A stretch of DNA of 54,637 nt from CAZAMT01 sp964486145 (lineage in GTDB: Bacteria > Bacteroidota > Bacteroidia > Bacteroidales > JAAAOM01): positions 1 through 54,637 of the forward strand of contig CAZAMT010000002.1 of assembly GCA_964486145.1 (NCBI GenBank), written 5' to 3'. Shown one piece after another: positions 35,840 to 45,483 of this stretch. The number at the start of each line of letters is the position of its first letter. The stretch's first letter is position 1. A program made the position numbers and the translations under genes. The notes under the pieces were generated by a model that saw nothing but the letters and a program-made list of their open reading frames with translations, did no database searches and was not told the DNA's origin.

Positions 35840-37174
35840 ATGAAAAAGTTAAGTTCATTTATTGTCCTCTTAGTTGTCATAATCATCAGTAGCTGCGGCG
35901 GTTACAGCAGTGGTGAACTGGTTGGGGTTCAAGGAAGAAAGAAGTATTTTGAACCAGATCCATTTGGAATGATATTCATTCCGCAAGGTAGTTTCACTCT
36001 TGGACAGAGTGACCAGGATGTTGCATGGGCACAATCAACAATGTCAAAAACCGTGTCAATTGAAGCCTTCTGGATGGATGAAACCGAAGTTACAAATAAC
36101 GAATATCGTCAATTCGTTCATTGGGTTCGTGATTCTATCATGAGAAGAATGCTTGGCGAACAACTTGATGAATATATCATTGCTGAAGACGAACTGGGTA
36201 ACCCCATCGATCCTCCATTGATCAACTGGGACGAAAAAATTGACTTCAGAGATGAAGAGATTAATGAAATTCTATCAGATCTATATTATCCTTCACAGGA
36301 AAGATTCTTTGGAAGAAAGCAACTGGATACCCGAAAATTGATGTATGAATATTTCTGGGTAGATTATCAGCAGGCAGCCAAAAAATCAAATAGATATAAC
36401 TTTGAAACAAAAGAATACGAGGGTTACATTTTAAATAACAATGGTGAGAGAGTAGAAATTACAGACCGTTCTTCATTCATCATTCGCGATGTTGTCAATG
36501 TATATCCCGATACATTATGTTGGATTTCTGACTTTACTTATTCGTATAACGAGCCCATGGCAAATATGTATTTCTGGCACCCTGGGTATGACAATTACCC
36601 GGTTGTAGGAGTTACATGGAAACAAGCAAATGCCTTTAGTATCTGGAGAACGCAATTCCTGAATAATTCACTGGCAAGTGAAGGTGACCCCTGGGTACAT
36701 GATTACAGGCTTCCCCTTGAAACTGAGTGGGAATATGCAGCAAGAGGTGGACTTGATCACTCAATGTATCCCTGGGGAGGTATGTACACAAGAAATAAAG
36801 AAGGTTGCTTTCTTGCAAACTTTAAACCTTTAAGAGGAAATTATACCGATGATGGTTCACTGGCAACTGCTGCTGTTGGAACTTATGAGCCAAACGAATG
36901 GGGTATATATGACATGGCAGGAAATGTTGCTGAATGGACGGCAAATGCATTTGATGAATCGGCTTATATTTTCTCTCATGACATGAATCCTGATTATAAA
37001 TACAATGCATCTCCGGATGATCCTCCTGTATTAAAAAGAAAAGTTATTCGTGGTGGATCCTGGAAAGATATTGCATATTACATGCAAAATGGTACACGTA
37101 CCTATGAGTATCAGGATACAGCAAAATCATATATTGGCTTTCGTTGCGTAAGATCTTATATTGGCGGCAACTAA
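35840..37174 (+). CDS. gldK: T9SS ring lipoprotein GldK/PorK
   Basis: Outer-membrane lipoprotein that forms the periplasmic ring of the T9SS with GldN. The 444-aa protein has a lipobox with Cys19 (IISSCGG) and a formylglycine-generating-enzyme/sulfatase-modifying fold: MIFIPQGSFTLG near residue 44, WMDETEVTNNEYRQFV near residue 75, LPLETEWEYAARGG near residue 292 and GFRCVRSY at the end. In this family the fold is structural. It starts 71 bases after porP. Confidence 0.95.
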   Translation: MKKLSSFIVLLVVIIISSCGGYSSGELVGVQGRKKYFEPDPFGMIFIPQGSFTLGQSDQDVAWAQSTMSKTVSIEAFWMDETEVTNNEYRQFVHWVRDSIMRRMLGEQLDEYIIAEDELGNPIDPPLINWDEKIDFRDEEINEILSDLYYPSQERFFGRKQLDTRKLMYEYFWVDYQQAAKKSNRYNFETKEYEGYILNNNGERVEITDRSSFIIRDVVNVYPDTLCWISDFTYSYNEPMANMYFWHPGYDNYPVVGVTWKQANAFSIWRTQFLNNSLASEGDPWVHDYRLPLETEWEYAARGGLDHSMYPWGGMYTRNKEGCFLANFKPLRGNYTDDGSLATAAVGTYEPNEWGIYDMAGNVAEWTANAFDESAYIFSHDMNPDYKYNASPDDPPVLKRKVIRGGSWKDIAYYMQNGTRTYEYQDTAKSYIGFRCVRSYIGGN

Positions 37175-37258
37175 TATGTTTTGCAAGAGCACAATAAAAG
37201 CTATTGATTTTACGTCCTTAAAGAGAATTAATTACTATAAATATTATTATCTCAAGTT

Positions 37259-38266
37259 ATGAATGTTACTGAAATTGTTCAGAGTTCTGGTTGGAAAAAC
37301 TTTATGGCAAAGCTCTATGGAATTGGAGCAGCGGTTGTGATAGTTGGTGCCCTTTTTAAGATTATGCACTGGCCGGGTGCCAGCATGATGCTTATTGCCG
37401 GGCTAAGTACCGAAGCAGTTATATTTTTCTTTTCTGCATTTGAACCGCTTCATGAAGAATTGGACTGGACGTTGGTTTATCCCGAGTTAGCCGGTATGAC
37501 GGACCCACAAGAAATAGAAGGATTTAAAGAACATCGGGAAATGGGTCCTTCAATGCACAAAAAACAGGAAGGTTTAGGTGCTTCTCCAGGCGGTTATGGA
37601 AATTCAGCGGGCCCACCAAGCAGCGGAGGAAACAACGATGCACTTGCCGGTTTAGCGACTATTCCTGAAGTGAATTCAGATACCTTTTCAAAATTGGGTG
37701 AAGGCCTCACCAAATTATCAACTTCAGTGGATAACTTAAATGATATTTCTGAAGCAACCGTTGCAACAAAAGAATACTTTGAAAATGTAAAGATTGCATC
37801 AGATTCAGTTAAATCTCTTTCTGATACTTACCAACGATCAAATGAGAGCCTGAAAGAGTCATCCAATAATCTGTCAATGTCATATGAGAATTCTGTTAAC
37901 CTGATCAATCAAAGTGGACAAAATTTCATTCAATCTTATGAAAAATTATCTTCTTCGTTGCTCAACGGTCAGGAGAATATTTCAAGAACAAGTAGTGAAT
38001 ACGAAAACAACTTGTCTTCTTTAAATAAAAATTTATCAGCATTAAATACAGTTTATGAACTTCAGTTGCAGGATACAAGCCAACATTTAAAAGATACGAA
38101 ACAATTGTATAACGGACTGGATGAAATGACAAACAGTTTAAAGGAATCAGTTGACGAAACAATTCGATATAAAAATGAGATATCGAAGCTGGGGAACAGT
38201 TTATCATCATTAAATGAGGTATATGGTAATATGCTGTCTTCAGTAAGTGCTGCTACAATCAAATAA
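37259..38266 (+). CDS. gldL: T9SS/gliding motor protein GldL/PorL
   Basis: Inner-membrane motor protein that, with GldM, turns proton flow into motion for secretion and gliding. The 335-aa protein has two membrane helices (about 17-36 and 41-60) joined by MHWPG, with acidic Glu52 inside the second helix, as in the family, where charged residues take part in proton use. A Gly/Pro/Ser-rich linker (about 105-125) is followed by a long Ser/Asn/Leu-rich coiled-coil-like tail of about 200 residues. That tail is longer than the helix-only core and typical for Bacteroidota GldL. Confidence 0.94.
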   Translation: MNVTEIVQSSGWKNFMAKLYGIGAAVVIVGALFKIMHWPGASMMLIAGLSTEAVIFFFSAFEPLHEELDWTLVYPELAGMTDPQEIEGFKEHREMGPSMHKKQEGLGASPGGYGNSAGPPSSGGNNDALAGLATIPEVNSDTFSKLGEGLTKLSTSVDNLNDISEATVATKEYFENVKIASDSVKSLSDTYQRSNESLKESSNNLSMSYENSVNLINQSGQNFIQSYEKLSSSLLNGQENISRTSSEYENNLSSLNKNLSALNTVYELQLQDTSQHLKDTKQLYNGLDEMTNSLKESVDETIRYKNEISKLGNSLSSLNEVYGNMLSSVSAATIK

Positions 38267-38301
38267 AAAATCTAATAATTTTAATTTAGTAATAATTAGA
38301 A

Positions 38302-39924
38302 ATGGGCCACGGTAAAGAAACACCGAGACAGAAGATGATAGGTATGATGTACCTGGTACTTACGGCATTGCTTGCAATGAACGTACAGAAAGAGGTGCTT
38401 GATGCTTTTATTAACGTTGATGAAGGTTTAAATAAAACTATAAGCAACTTTGCAGCCCGGAATCAAGTCATCTATGAAGAATTTAATGAAAAGGCAATTG
38501 CAAATCCTGAAAAAGTTGGCCCACTTAAAGAACAGGCCGCGGAAGTAAAAAAAAGGTCTGATGAATTGTATTTCCTTATTCAGGACATGAAAAAAGAAAT
38601 CGTTACAATATCAGAGGGAGCAGAGTCTCCAGCCATTGAAGGAGAGCACATTCATGTCAAAGAAATAAATGGTAAAGATAACATGGATGTTCCTGCCCAG
38701 GTAATGATAGGTGATAAAAATGATAAACGCGGAAAAGAACTTCGAAACGCTTTAAATGGATACAGAGATTTCTTGTTAAGTCTCATTGATTCGAAAGATG
38801 AAGAAATTATACATTCTATTGAAACAAATCTGGAAACTGAAGATCATGTTGGTAATGATGGTCAAAAACACCCCTGGGAGTCAGCTAATTTTGAACATCT
38901 GCCATTGGCAGGGGTAATCGCAATTATGTCGGGAATACAAACAGATGTGCGAAATACAGAATCAGAGGTTATTAGTTATTTATATGGACAAATTGATGCC
39001 GGTAGCTTTAAATTTAACCGATTAGAAGCAACAGTCATTCCAAATTCCAACTATATTATTAAAGGAAATGAGTACAAAGCTAAAATTTTCCTTGCTGCCT
39101 CAGATACAACCCAGGATCCTATAATTTATCTTGGAAGCTATGATTCCACATACAATGAAACTGCAAAAAAATGGGACTATCATATGGTTGGCAACTATGA
39201 CTCCATTGAAGTTAAAAGTGGTAAAGGAATCTTCACACAAAGAGGCCAATCCCTGGGTAATAAATCGTATAAAGGTATCATTAAATTAAAAAACCTTGAC
39301 GGGTCATACACATCAAGGCCATTTAGTGCTTCTTATCAGGTAGCAGAAGGAAGTGCAGGGGTTAACCCATTAAAAATGAATGTATTTTATCTTGGAGTTG
39401 ATAATCCCGTTGATGTTTTTGTATCCGGGGTGCCCTCCGAAAATATAAGCGCAACCATTGATAACGGAGTTATTCAAAAACGATCAAACGGAACATGGAT
39501 AGTAAAACCAAGGCATGTTGGAAAAACATTCGTTACCGTATATGCAAATATTGATGGAAATAAACAGTCGTTTGGCTTCCATGAATTCAGGGTTAAACAA
39601 GTTCCTGATCCTGTTGCAAAAATAGCCAATATGACCAGCGGTGTGATTGCAAAAAACGTATTACTGGCACAAGCAGGTGTAATTGCGGATATGGAAAATT
39701 TTGATTTTGACCTTGACTTTAAGGTGACGCAGTTTACAACTTCTGCAACAATTAAGGGATTTACCCAGGATTACAAGTCAGGAAACAATTTATTTACATC
39801 GCAACAAAAAGATTTAATTCAGAAACTCAATCGAGGAGACAGAATATATTTTGAAGATATAAAAGCCATTGGTCCGGATGGTATTGAACGTCCGCTCAAT
39901 GCAATAGTATTTAAAATTAATTAA
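38302..39924 (+). CDS. gldM: T9SS/gliding motor protein GldM/PorM
   Basis: Partner of GldL that spans the periplasm and meets the GldK-GldN ring. The 540-aa protein has the characteristic N-terminus MGHGKETPRQKMIGMMYLVL, where one membrane helix (about 11-28) anchors it, then helical and immunoglobulin-like periplasmic domains. FGFHEFRVKQVPDPVAKI near residue 430 is the conserved entry to the last domain. It starts 35 bases after gldL. Confidence 0.95.
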   Translation: MGHGKETPRQKMIGMMYLVLTALLAMNVQKEVLDAFINVDEGLNKTISNFAARNQVIYEEFNEKAIANPEKVGPLKEQAAEVKKRSDELYFLIQDMKKEIVTISEGAESPAIEGEHIHVKEINGKDNMDVPAQVMIGDKNDKRGKELRNALNGYRDFLLSLIDSKDEEIIHSIETNLETEDHVGNDGQKHPWESANFEHLPLAGVIAIMSGIQTDVRNTESEVISYLYGQIDAGSFKFNRLEATVIPNSNYIIKGNEYKAKIFLAASDTTQDPIIYLGSYDSTYNETAKKWDYHMVGNYDSIEVKSGKGIFTQRGQSLGNKSYKGIIKLKNLDGSYTSRPFSASYQVAEGSAGVNPLKMNVFYLGVDNPVDVFVSGVPSENISATIDNGVIQKRSNGTWIVKPRHVGKTFVTVYANIDGNKQSFGFHEFRVKQVPDPVAKIANMTSGVIAKNVLLAQAGVIADMENFDFDLDFKVTQFTTSATIKGFTQDYKSGNNLFTSQQKDLIQKLNRGDRIYFEDIKAIGPDGIERPLNAIVFKIN

Positions 39925-39942
39925 CCTTTAAAATTAATCATA

Positions 39943-40806
39943 ATGAAACGATTTGTTCTAATTTTAGCAGGCATTTCTATCCTGGCAGCCGGTACTACAA
40001 AACTGGAAGCCCAGGATCTTAAAAAAGAAATTTACACAAAGGAACATGTCCCGAATAAGAAACCTGTTCCATATCCGTATGTGCGTGAAGCTGATGTTAT
40101 GTGGTCAAAAACCTTATGGAGAATCATAGATTTAAGGCAAAAACAAAACCTCCCTTTGTATTATCCGGTAAAACCCATCGGGAAAAGAATGAGCCTTATT
40201 GATTTGTTATTATATGGCATTGATAACGAAGGTCTTACAGCCTATTCACCTGATGACCCTTACAATGAATTTAAAGTTCAATTAACAAAAGATATTGTTG
40301 ATTTTAATCTGGGGGCAGGTATAGATACAGTGCAGGTGATTGATCCAAATACTGGTGAAGTAACATATACACCTGTACAGCGCGAACGAAGAACAGAAGA
40401 AGTTAAACAACTACTGGTTAAAGAAAAATGGTTTTTCGACAGACAGCATTCTGTAATGAAAGTCCGGGTAGTAGGAATGTGCCCTATTCGGGTGTATAAT
40501 CGTCTTGGTGAAGATGGTTTACCTACTGAGGAAATTCAAAAGAAAAAAGTATTCTGGGTATATTTCCCGGAAGCACGTCCGTTGCTATCAAGATATGAAA
40601 TTTATAACCGTCACAATGATGCCCAACGTATGTCGTTTGATGATTTCTTCTGGCAAAGAAGATTTAACAGCTACATTTATGCAGAATCGAATGTTTACAG
40701 CAATCGTTTAATTGAAGAATATACTTTAGGCCTTGAAACGTTAATGGAATCTGAAAGAATTAAAGAATCACTGTTTAATATGGAACACGACTTGTGGGAG
40801 TATTAA
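39943..40806 (+). CDS. gldN: T9SS ring protein GldN/PorN
   Basis: Periplasmic protein that binds GldK in the T9SS ring. The 287-aa protein has a signal peptide (about 1-23). The family pattern is ADVMWSKTLWRIIDLRQKQN near residue 50, and VRVVGMCPIRVY, VFWVYFPEARPLL and SFDDFFWQRRFNSYIYAESN follow, typical of GldN. It starts 18 bases after gldM and ends the operon before a strong terminator. Confidence 0.95.
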   Translation: MKRFVLILAGISILAAGTTKLEAQDLKKEIYTKEHVPNKKPVPYPYVREADVMWSKTLWRIIDLRQKQNLPLYYPVKPIGKRMSLIDLLLYGIDNEGLTAYSPDDPYNEFKVQLTKDIVDFNLGAGIDTVQVIDPNTGEVTYTPVQRERRTEEVKQLLVKEKWFFDRQHSVMKVRVVGMCPIRVYNRLGEDGLPTEEIQKKKVFWVYFPEARPLLSRYEIYNRHNDAQRMSFDDFFWQRRFNSYIYAESNVYSNRLIEEYTLGLETLMESERIKESLFNMEHDLWEY

Positions 40807-40834
40807 AATGGAGAAAAGGTTAATTAATTAAATT

Positions 40835-40869
40835 AAAAAAGTCCGCCGAACATGGCGGACTTTTTTTTT
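40835..40869. terminator. Bidirectional terminator between gldN and manC
   Basis: AAAAAAGTCCGCC and GGCGGACTTTTTT pair around the six-base loop GAACAT, with an A run before and nine T residues after. It works in principle on both strands. The manC stop codon lies within its T run (40868-40870). Confidence 0.92.
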
Positions 40870-41965
40870 ATGCAAATGCATCTCCTTTTTTAAGTTTCAC
40901 ATCATTTACAAACTGTTTGATTTTTTGTTCATCACGTTTTTTACAAACAAGTAAAATATCATCTGATTCCACTACGATATAATCTTTCAAACCTTGCAGC
41001 ACAACCAGTTTATCATGAGGCACATTTACCAAACAATCCTTTAAATCGTACTTAAAAACATTTTCACCAATGATGGAATTTTTATTTATATCCTTTTCAA
41101 GCTTTTCATATAAGGATCCCCAGGTTCCCAGGTCCGACCATCCGAAATCAGAACATAACACAAATACATTATCTGCTTTTTCCATGATACCGTAGTCAAT
41201 GGAAATGTTTTTGCAGTTTGTATATGTGTTACTAATAAATTCGTTTTCATCCCGGGTATTATATTTTTCAATTCCTTCACTGAACAAGTTGTTTACATCC
41301 GGCAAAAAACGTTCAAAAGCCTCCATAATGGTTTTAAGTGACCAAAAAAATATGCCTGAATTCCAGTAAAAGTCACCACTCTCAAAAAACACTTTCGCCA
41401 TATTGTAATCGGGTTTTTCTGTAAACGTTTTAACTTTCCGCAGGCTTTCGTTAACTACGATGGGTTCATTGTTATCTCCGTTAACCTGTATATAACCGTA
41501 TCCTGTTTCCGGTCTGCTTGGTTTTATTCCAAGTGTTAACAGGTTATTATTATTGGAAACAAAATCCAAACCGTGTTCCAATACTTTCAGAAATTCATTT
41601 TCTTTTATGATGAGATGATCAGATGGAGCAACCACAATGCTTGCATCCGGGTTATCTTTTAAAATTTTGTAATTGGCATAAGCAACACACGGCGCTGTAT
41701 TTCGGCGCAGTGGCTCTCTTAATACCTGCTGCTCTTTCAAATCAGGTAATTGTTCCAAAACAATATCACCATAATCGCTGTTTGTTACTACGAGAATATT
41801 TTCCCTGGGAATAACTTGTACAAACCTGTCATATGTTTGTTGTAACAAGGTTTTTCCGATTCCTAAGACATCAAGAAATTGTTTTGGTTTGGCAGTTCGA
41901 CTTAATGGCCAAAATCTACTTCCAATACCTCCGGCCATAATGACACAATAGTTATTCTTATTCAT
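40868..41965 (-). CDS. manC: Mannose-1-phosphate guanylyltransferase
   Basis: Makes GDP-mannose for surface glycans. The 365-aa protein has the nucleotidyltransferase signature IMAGGIGSRFWPLSRTAKPK at residues 9-28 (first part GGIGSRFWPLS), followed by PSDHLI near residue 115, TFTEKPD near residue 180 and NSGIFFW near residue 202. There is only the transferase domain, without the phosphomannose isomerase domain of long ManC proteins. It converges on the gldN operon, sharing its terminator. Confidence 0.92.
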   Translation of the reverse strand: MNKNNYCVIMAGGIGSRFWPLSRTAKPKQFLDVLGIGKTLLQQTYDRFVQVIPRENILVVTNSDYGDIVLEQLPDLKEQQVLREPLRRNTAPCVAYANYKILKDNPDASIVVAPSDHLIIKENEFLKVLEHGLDFVSNNNNLLTLGIKPSRPETGYGYIQVNGDNNEPIVVNESLRKVKTFTEKPDYNMAKVFFESGDFYWNSGIFFWSLKTIMEAFERFLPDVNNLFSEGIEKYNTRDENEFISNTYTNCKNISIDYGIMEKADNVFVLCSDFGWSDLGTWGSLYEKLEKDINKNSIIGENVFKYDLKDCLVNVPHDKLVVLQGLKDYIVVESDDILLVCKKRDEQKIKQFVNDVKLKKGDAFA

Positions 41966-42160
41966 ATGTATGCATTTTATTTATAATGATCTATTTTGAT
42001 TTCAAATCGTTGATGAACCAAAGAAAGCATTTCGCTGCTAAATTATAATACATTTTTTACTTACTAAATATATAGAATTTCAAAAAGCTTTCCTCGAATA
42101 GTAAACGAATTTTATTTATATCTGTTTATTATTGCTCATATTTGTAAAAAATGATATTAA

Positions 42161-42904
42161 ATGAATTTTTTTCCTGCTTTTGGTAAATATGTTCTGCTGA
42201 TAATGAGGGTTTTTTCAAAACCTGAAAAAAGAAGTGTGTATTATCAGCAAACTCTAAAAGAAATTGAAAAATTAGTTGTTGATTCTGTGGGCATTGTCAT
42301 TATCATATCTGTATTCATGGGTGCAGTTATAACTTTGCAAACCAGATACAATCTTGAAAATCCTCTTATCCCATTATATCTTGTTGGTTTAACAGCGCGC
42401 GATACCATGTTCCTTGAATTTTCTTCTACCATCGTAGGTCTTATTTTAGCGGGTAAAGTTGGATCAAATATAGCATCTGAAATTGGCACGATGCGTGTAA
42501 CCGAACAGATTGATGCTTTGGAAATTATGGGAGTAAATTCTGCCAGTTATCTCATTCTGCCGAAAATAGTTGCAGCTGTTCTTTTCAATCCCTTTCTGAC
42601 GATGATAAGCATGTTTGTTGGCATATTTGGGGGATGGCTGGCTTCAGTACTCACCGGTGCGTTGTCATCGTTCGATTATATTTATGGCATACAATACTGG
42701 TTTATTCCATTTTATATTACATATTCTCTGATTAAAACCGTTGTTTTCGCTTTTATTATAACCTCTGTACCGGCATTTCATGGTTATTATGTAAAAGGAG
42801 GGGCGCTTGAGGTAGGTAAATCAAGTACGAAGGGTGTTGTTTACAGTAGTATTTTAATTTTACTTTTTAATGTCGTTTTAACCCAGTTATTACTTGCGAA
42901 ATGA
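42161..42904 (+). CDS. mlaE: MlaE-family ABC transporter permease
   Basis: Inner-membrane permease of the Mla-type phospholipid transporter that moves lipids between inner and outer membrane. The 247-aa protein has about five membrane helices and the MlaE hallmarks SSTIVGLILAGKVGSNIASE near residue 86, MRVTEQIDALEIMGV near residue 110 and GYYVKGGALEVGKSSTKGV near residue 206. It overlaps the ATPase gene by four bases (ATGA). No MCE-domain MlaD gene follows in this window. Confidence 0.93.
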   Translation: MNFFPAFGKYVLLIMRVFSKPEKRSVYYQQTLKEIEKLVVDSVGIVIIISVFMGAVITLQTRYNLENPLIPLYLVGLTARDTMFLEFSSTIVGLILAGKVGSNIASEIGTMRVTEQIDALEIMGVNSASYLILPKIVAAVLFNPFLTMISMFVGIFGGWLASVLTGALSSFDYIYGIQYWFIPFYITYSLIKTVVFAFIITSVPAFHGYYVKGGALEVGKSSTKGVVYSSILILLFNVVLTQLLLAK

Positions 42905-43653
42905 TTGAAGTCCAAAACATACATAAGTCTTTTGGTGAAACGAAAGTGCTTGAAGATATTCACGTGAAATTTGAACCTGGTAAAACCAACCTGATCATTG
43001 GTCAAAGTGGTTCCGGTAAAACGGTGCTGCTAAAATCAATTGTTGGATTGCATGATGTAAATGAAGGAAAGATATTTTATGATGATCGTGACTTTATCCA
43101 AATGACCCATCACCAGAGAAAATTATTGCGAAAAGAGATGGGAATGTTATTTCAAGGAAGTGCGCTGTTTGATTCCCTTACCGTTGAAGAAAACGTGATG
43201 TTCCCATTAAATATGTTTTCAAACATGACCAGTGATGAAAAATCGGAGCGGGTTAATTTTTGCCTGAACAGGGTAAACATACACCATTCTAACCATCTTT
43301 TTCCAGCCGAAATTAGCGGAGGCATGCAAAAGCGTGTTGCCATTGCAAGAGCAATTGTACAAAACCCAAAGTATTTATTTTGTGATGAACCAAATTCCGG
43401 GTTGGATCCCAAAACCGCCATAGTCATTGACAACCTCATAAAGGAACTGACTGATGAATATCATATGACTACTATCATTAACTCTCATGATATGAATTCA
43501 GTTATGGAAATTGGGGATAAGGTGGTATTTATATTTAAAGGCCGGAAATGCTGGGAAGGAACAAAAGATCATATTTTTGATTCAGATAATGAAGAACTTA
43601 ACAATTTTATATTTGCATCCAATTTTGCCAAAAAAATTAAAACCCTGCATTAA
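42901..43653 (+). CDS. mlaF: MlaF-type ABC transporter ATP-binding protein
   Basis: ATPase partner of MlaE. The 250-aa protein has Walker A GQSGSGKTVLLKS near residue 35, the Q loop MLFQGSALFDSL near residue 82, signature ISGGMQKRVAIARAI near residue 139 (the ISGGM variant is typical of MlaF), Walker B YLFCDEPNSGLDP near residue 159 and the switch His in NSHDM near residue 196. Translationally coupled to mlaE. Its 3' end overlaps the convergent DUF4834 gene by four bases. Confidence 0.93.
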   Translation: MIEVQNIHKSFGETKVLEDIHVKFEPGKTNLIIGQSGSGKTVLLKSIVGLHDVNEGKIFYDDRDFIQMTHHQRKLLRKEMGMLFQGSALFDSLTVEENVMFPLNMFSNMTSDEKSERVNFCLNRVNIHHSNHLFPAEISGGMQKRVAIARAIVQNPKYLFCDEPNSGLDPKTAIVIDNLIKELTDEYHMTTIINSHDMNSVMEIGDKVVFIFKGRKCWEGTKDHIFDSDNEELNNFIFASNFAKKIKTLH

Positions 43654-43898
43654 TTTACTTCTTCATAATCAACATATTCACCTTTATCTTTATCAACTTT
43701 TTTATTTTTGTCTCTTCCATATTGAATGGTTACATCACCTTCTTCTCTTTGAAAATCACCATTCCCCCGGTGTTTTTTCGAAACCTTGTTTATGTAGTTT
43801 TTCAACATCAACGGTAAAACATACTTTGTAAGAAATTTATATGTATAGTAAACTGCCAACAGAATAAGGACAGTCCTAAAAAAACCTACTAATCCCAT
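43650..43898 (-). CDS. DUF4834 family small membrane protein
   Basis: 82-aa protein with one N-terminal membrane helix (about 5-22) followed by a second amphipathic segment and a highly charged, Lys/Asp-rich cytoplasmic tail. The pattern GLVGFFRTVLILLAVYYTYK and the length fit DUF4834, a Bacteroidota family of unknown function. It is single, convergent with mlaF with a four-base overlap. The assignment is from the layout and memory of the family. Confidence 0.7.
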   Translation of the reverse strand: MGLVGFFRTVLILLAVYYTYKFLTKYVLPLMLKNYINKVSKKHRGNGDFQREEGDVTIQYGRDKNKKVDKDKGEYVDYEEVN

Positions 43899-44016
43899 AC
43901 CTATTTTTTAATGATTGATTTTTACTTCCAATGCAAATAAAGTGCAAAGTTATGCAATTAAGGAGGGAATTATAAGAAATCAACATGAAAAATAAAGAAT
44001 CAGAATAATATTTTAC

Positions 44017-45459
44017 TTAAAAAACCATTGGTTTGTCTTTCATAAGCCGCTTTTCTCTGTTGCATCCAAATACAAGATTCAATCCAACTTTGATGTTCGC
44101 ATTTTTCGTTTTGTGCGGGACAACGATGTTATTGTTCACTTCTCTTGCCAACATTATTGGTAAATTATCCAATACGAAATACATATTTAATGGTCCTAAC
44201 GCTGAGCTCAATCCGAATCCCAGGTTATTAAATGAGTAGTTCAAAAACGAGTAAGACAATGAAAAGGAAAGAACTTTTCCCGGATTAAAATTTGTTGAAA
44301 CGGTAAATTCCTGTCTGATATTTTTATGATAAATTTCAGACATGGATAAAAATCCGATTCCAAAAGCCGGATTTACCATAAATTCGCCCCCTAAATAAAC
44401 TTTAGTAGGAATAAACGTATGGTATACATCCCGGGATTCCAAAAGCTCGAAATTGTTTTTTAATGAATCTACAAGATACTCTGAAAACTGTTCTGAACCT
44501 ATAGAATCAATTGAAACACCGTCAAACTCAAAGGATGTATTTTGAGATATGTTATATGTATTGTTTTTCCAACTAATGAAACCCAAATCAACAATACTCG
44601 CTGAAAGATACAGTCGTTCAACCGGTTCGTAAGCAATTCCTAAATCCATTCCCATCCCAAAATTACTAAACAACCCCGGACCGATGACATCAGCGACTGC
44701 TAAATCATCTTCAAACTCAATGCTATCCAACGCAAAGTTTCCGTCTTTATTCAAAGGAATATCGGCAAAAGGGATATTGGCATTTAATGTAAAATCGGTA
44801 TTTACTGTCCACAGATCTTTATCTGTATGGAGATTTATTTGAGAATTTTTTAAAGAAATATCGGCAATTCCAAACAGAAGTTTCCCTCTGATCCCAAGAG
44901 TGAGATTATTAAAAAATTTCTTTGAAGCACCCATACTGTATTCATTGTATACTCTGGAAGAAAAATCAAAGTTGCTAAAATTAAATTCTTCCCCGTCTTC
45001 ATTGAGTTCCAGCATAAATTTAAGGAAATCACCTGGCAGGTTTGCGTTGAAATAACCTTTTTGTCTGATATCAAAAGAAAAATACATATCTTCAATCCGA
45101 AAGCCCCAGGATGCAATTCCTGTACTCATTTCAGCATGCAGGTAGTTATTCTTTCGTATTCTCGACATAAAAATATCCTTATTGGCGTTTGGATGCAAAT
45201 AAGTAACGGTTGAATCCAATTCAGCATCATAATACATAACATCATTCAAGCTAAATGGAATACCCATTCGGACATCAACAGGAGCCAATCCGGGCATGCC
45301 AACATGAACGCCACATTCGGGTTGATGAGCCGGATTCATTAAGTAATTTTGCGGTACAATCCCTTTGAGGTGATATAACGTATTGCTGTGTTGGGAATAT
45401 GATTCCGTCAGTAAAAAACAAAATACTCCCAGAAGCAAAAATCTTTTTACAATTTCCAT
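44017..45459 (-). CDS. DUF5723 family outer-membrane-like protein
   Basis: 480-aa secreted protein starting at the ATG at 45459; the frame upstream begins only with TTG. A signal peptide (about 1-22, ending SYSQ) is followed by VPQNYLMNPAHQPE, the DUF5723 opening, reminiscent of PorP/SprF-like barrel proteins. Repeated alternating strands and a final CNREKRLMKDKPMVF suggest an outer-membrane barrel. It begins 24 bases after the lipoprotein gene and the pair is probably co-expressed. Function is unknown. Confidence 0.75.
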   Translation of the reverse strand: MEIVKRFLLLGVFCFLLTESYSQHSNTLYHLKGIVPQNYLMNPAHQPECGVHVGMPGLAPVDVRMGIPFSLNDVMYYDAELDSTVTYLHPNANKDIFMSRIRKNNYLHAEMSTGIASWGFRIEDMYFSFDIRQKGYFNANLPGDFLKFMLELNEDGEEFNFSNFDFSSRVYNEYSMGASKKFFNNLTLGIRGKLLFGIADISLKNSQINLHTDKDLWTVNTDFTLNANIPFADIPLNKDGNFALDSIEFEDDLAVADVIGPGLFSNFGMGMDLGIAYEPVERLYLSASIVDLGFISWKNNTYNISQNTSFEFDGVSIDSIGSEQFSEYLVDSLKNNFELLESRDVYHTFIPTKVYLGGEFMVNPAFGIGFLSMSEIYHKNIRQEFTVSTNFNPGKVLSFSLSYSFLNYSFNNLGFGLSSALGPLNMYFVLDNLPIMLAREVNNNIVVPHKTKNANIKVGLNLVFGCNREKRLMKDKPMVF

Positions 45460-45483
45460 GGTTTGTTTATCTTTCAATTTCTA

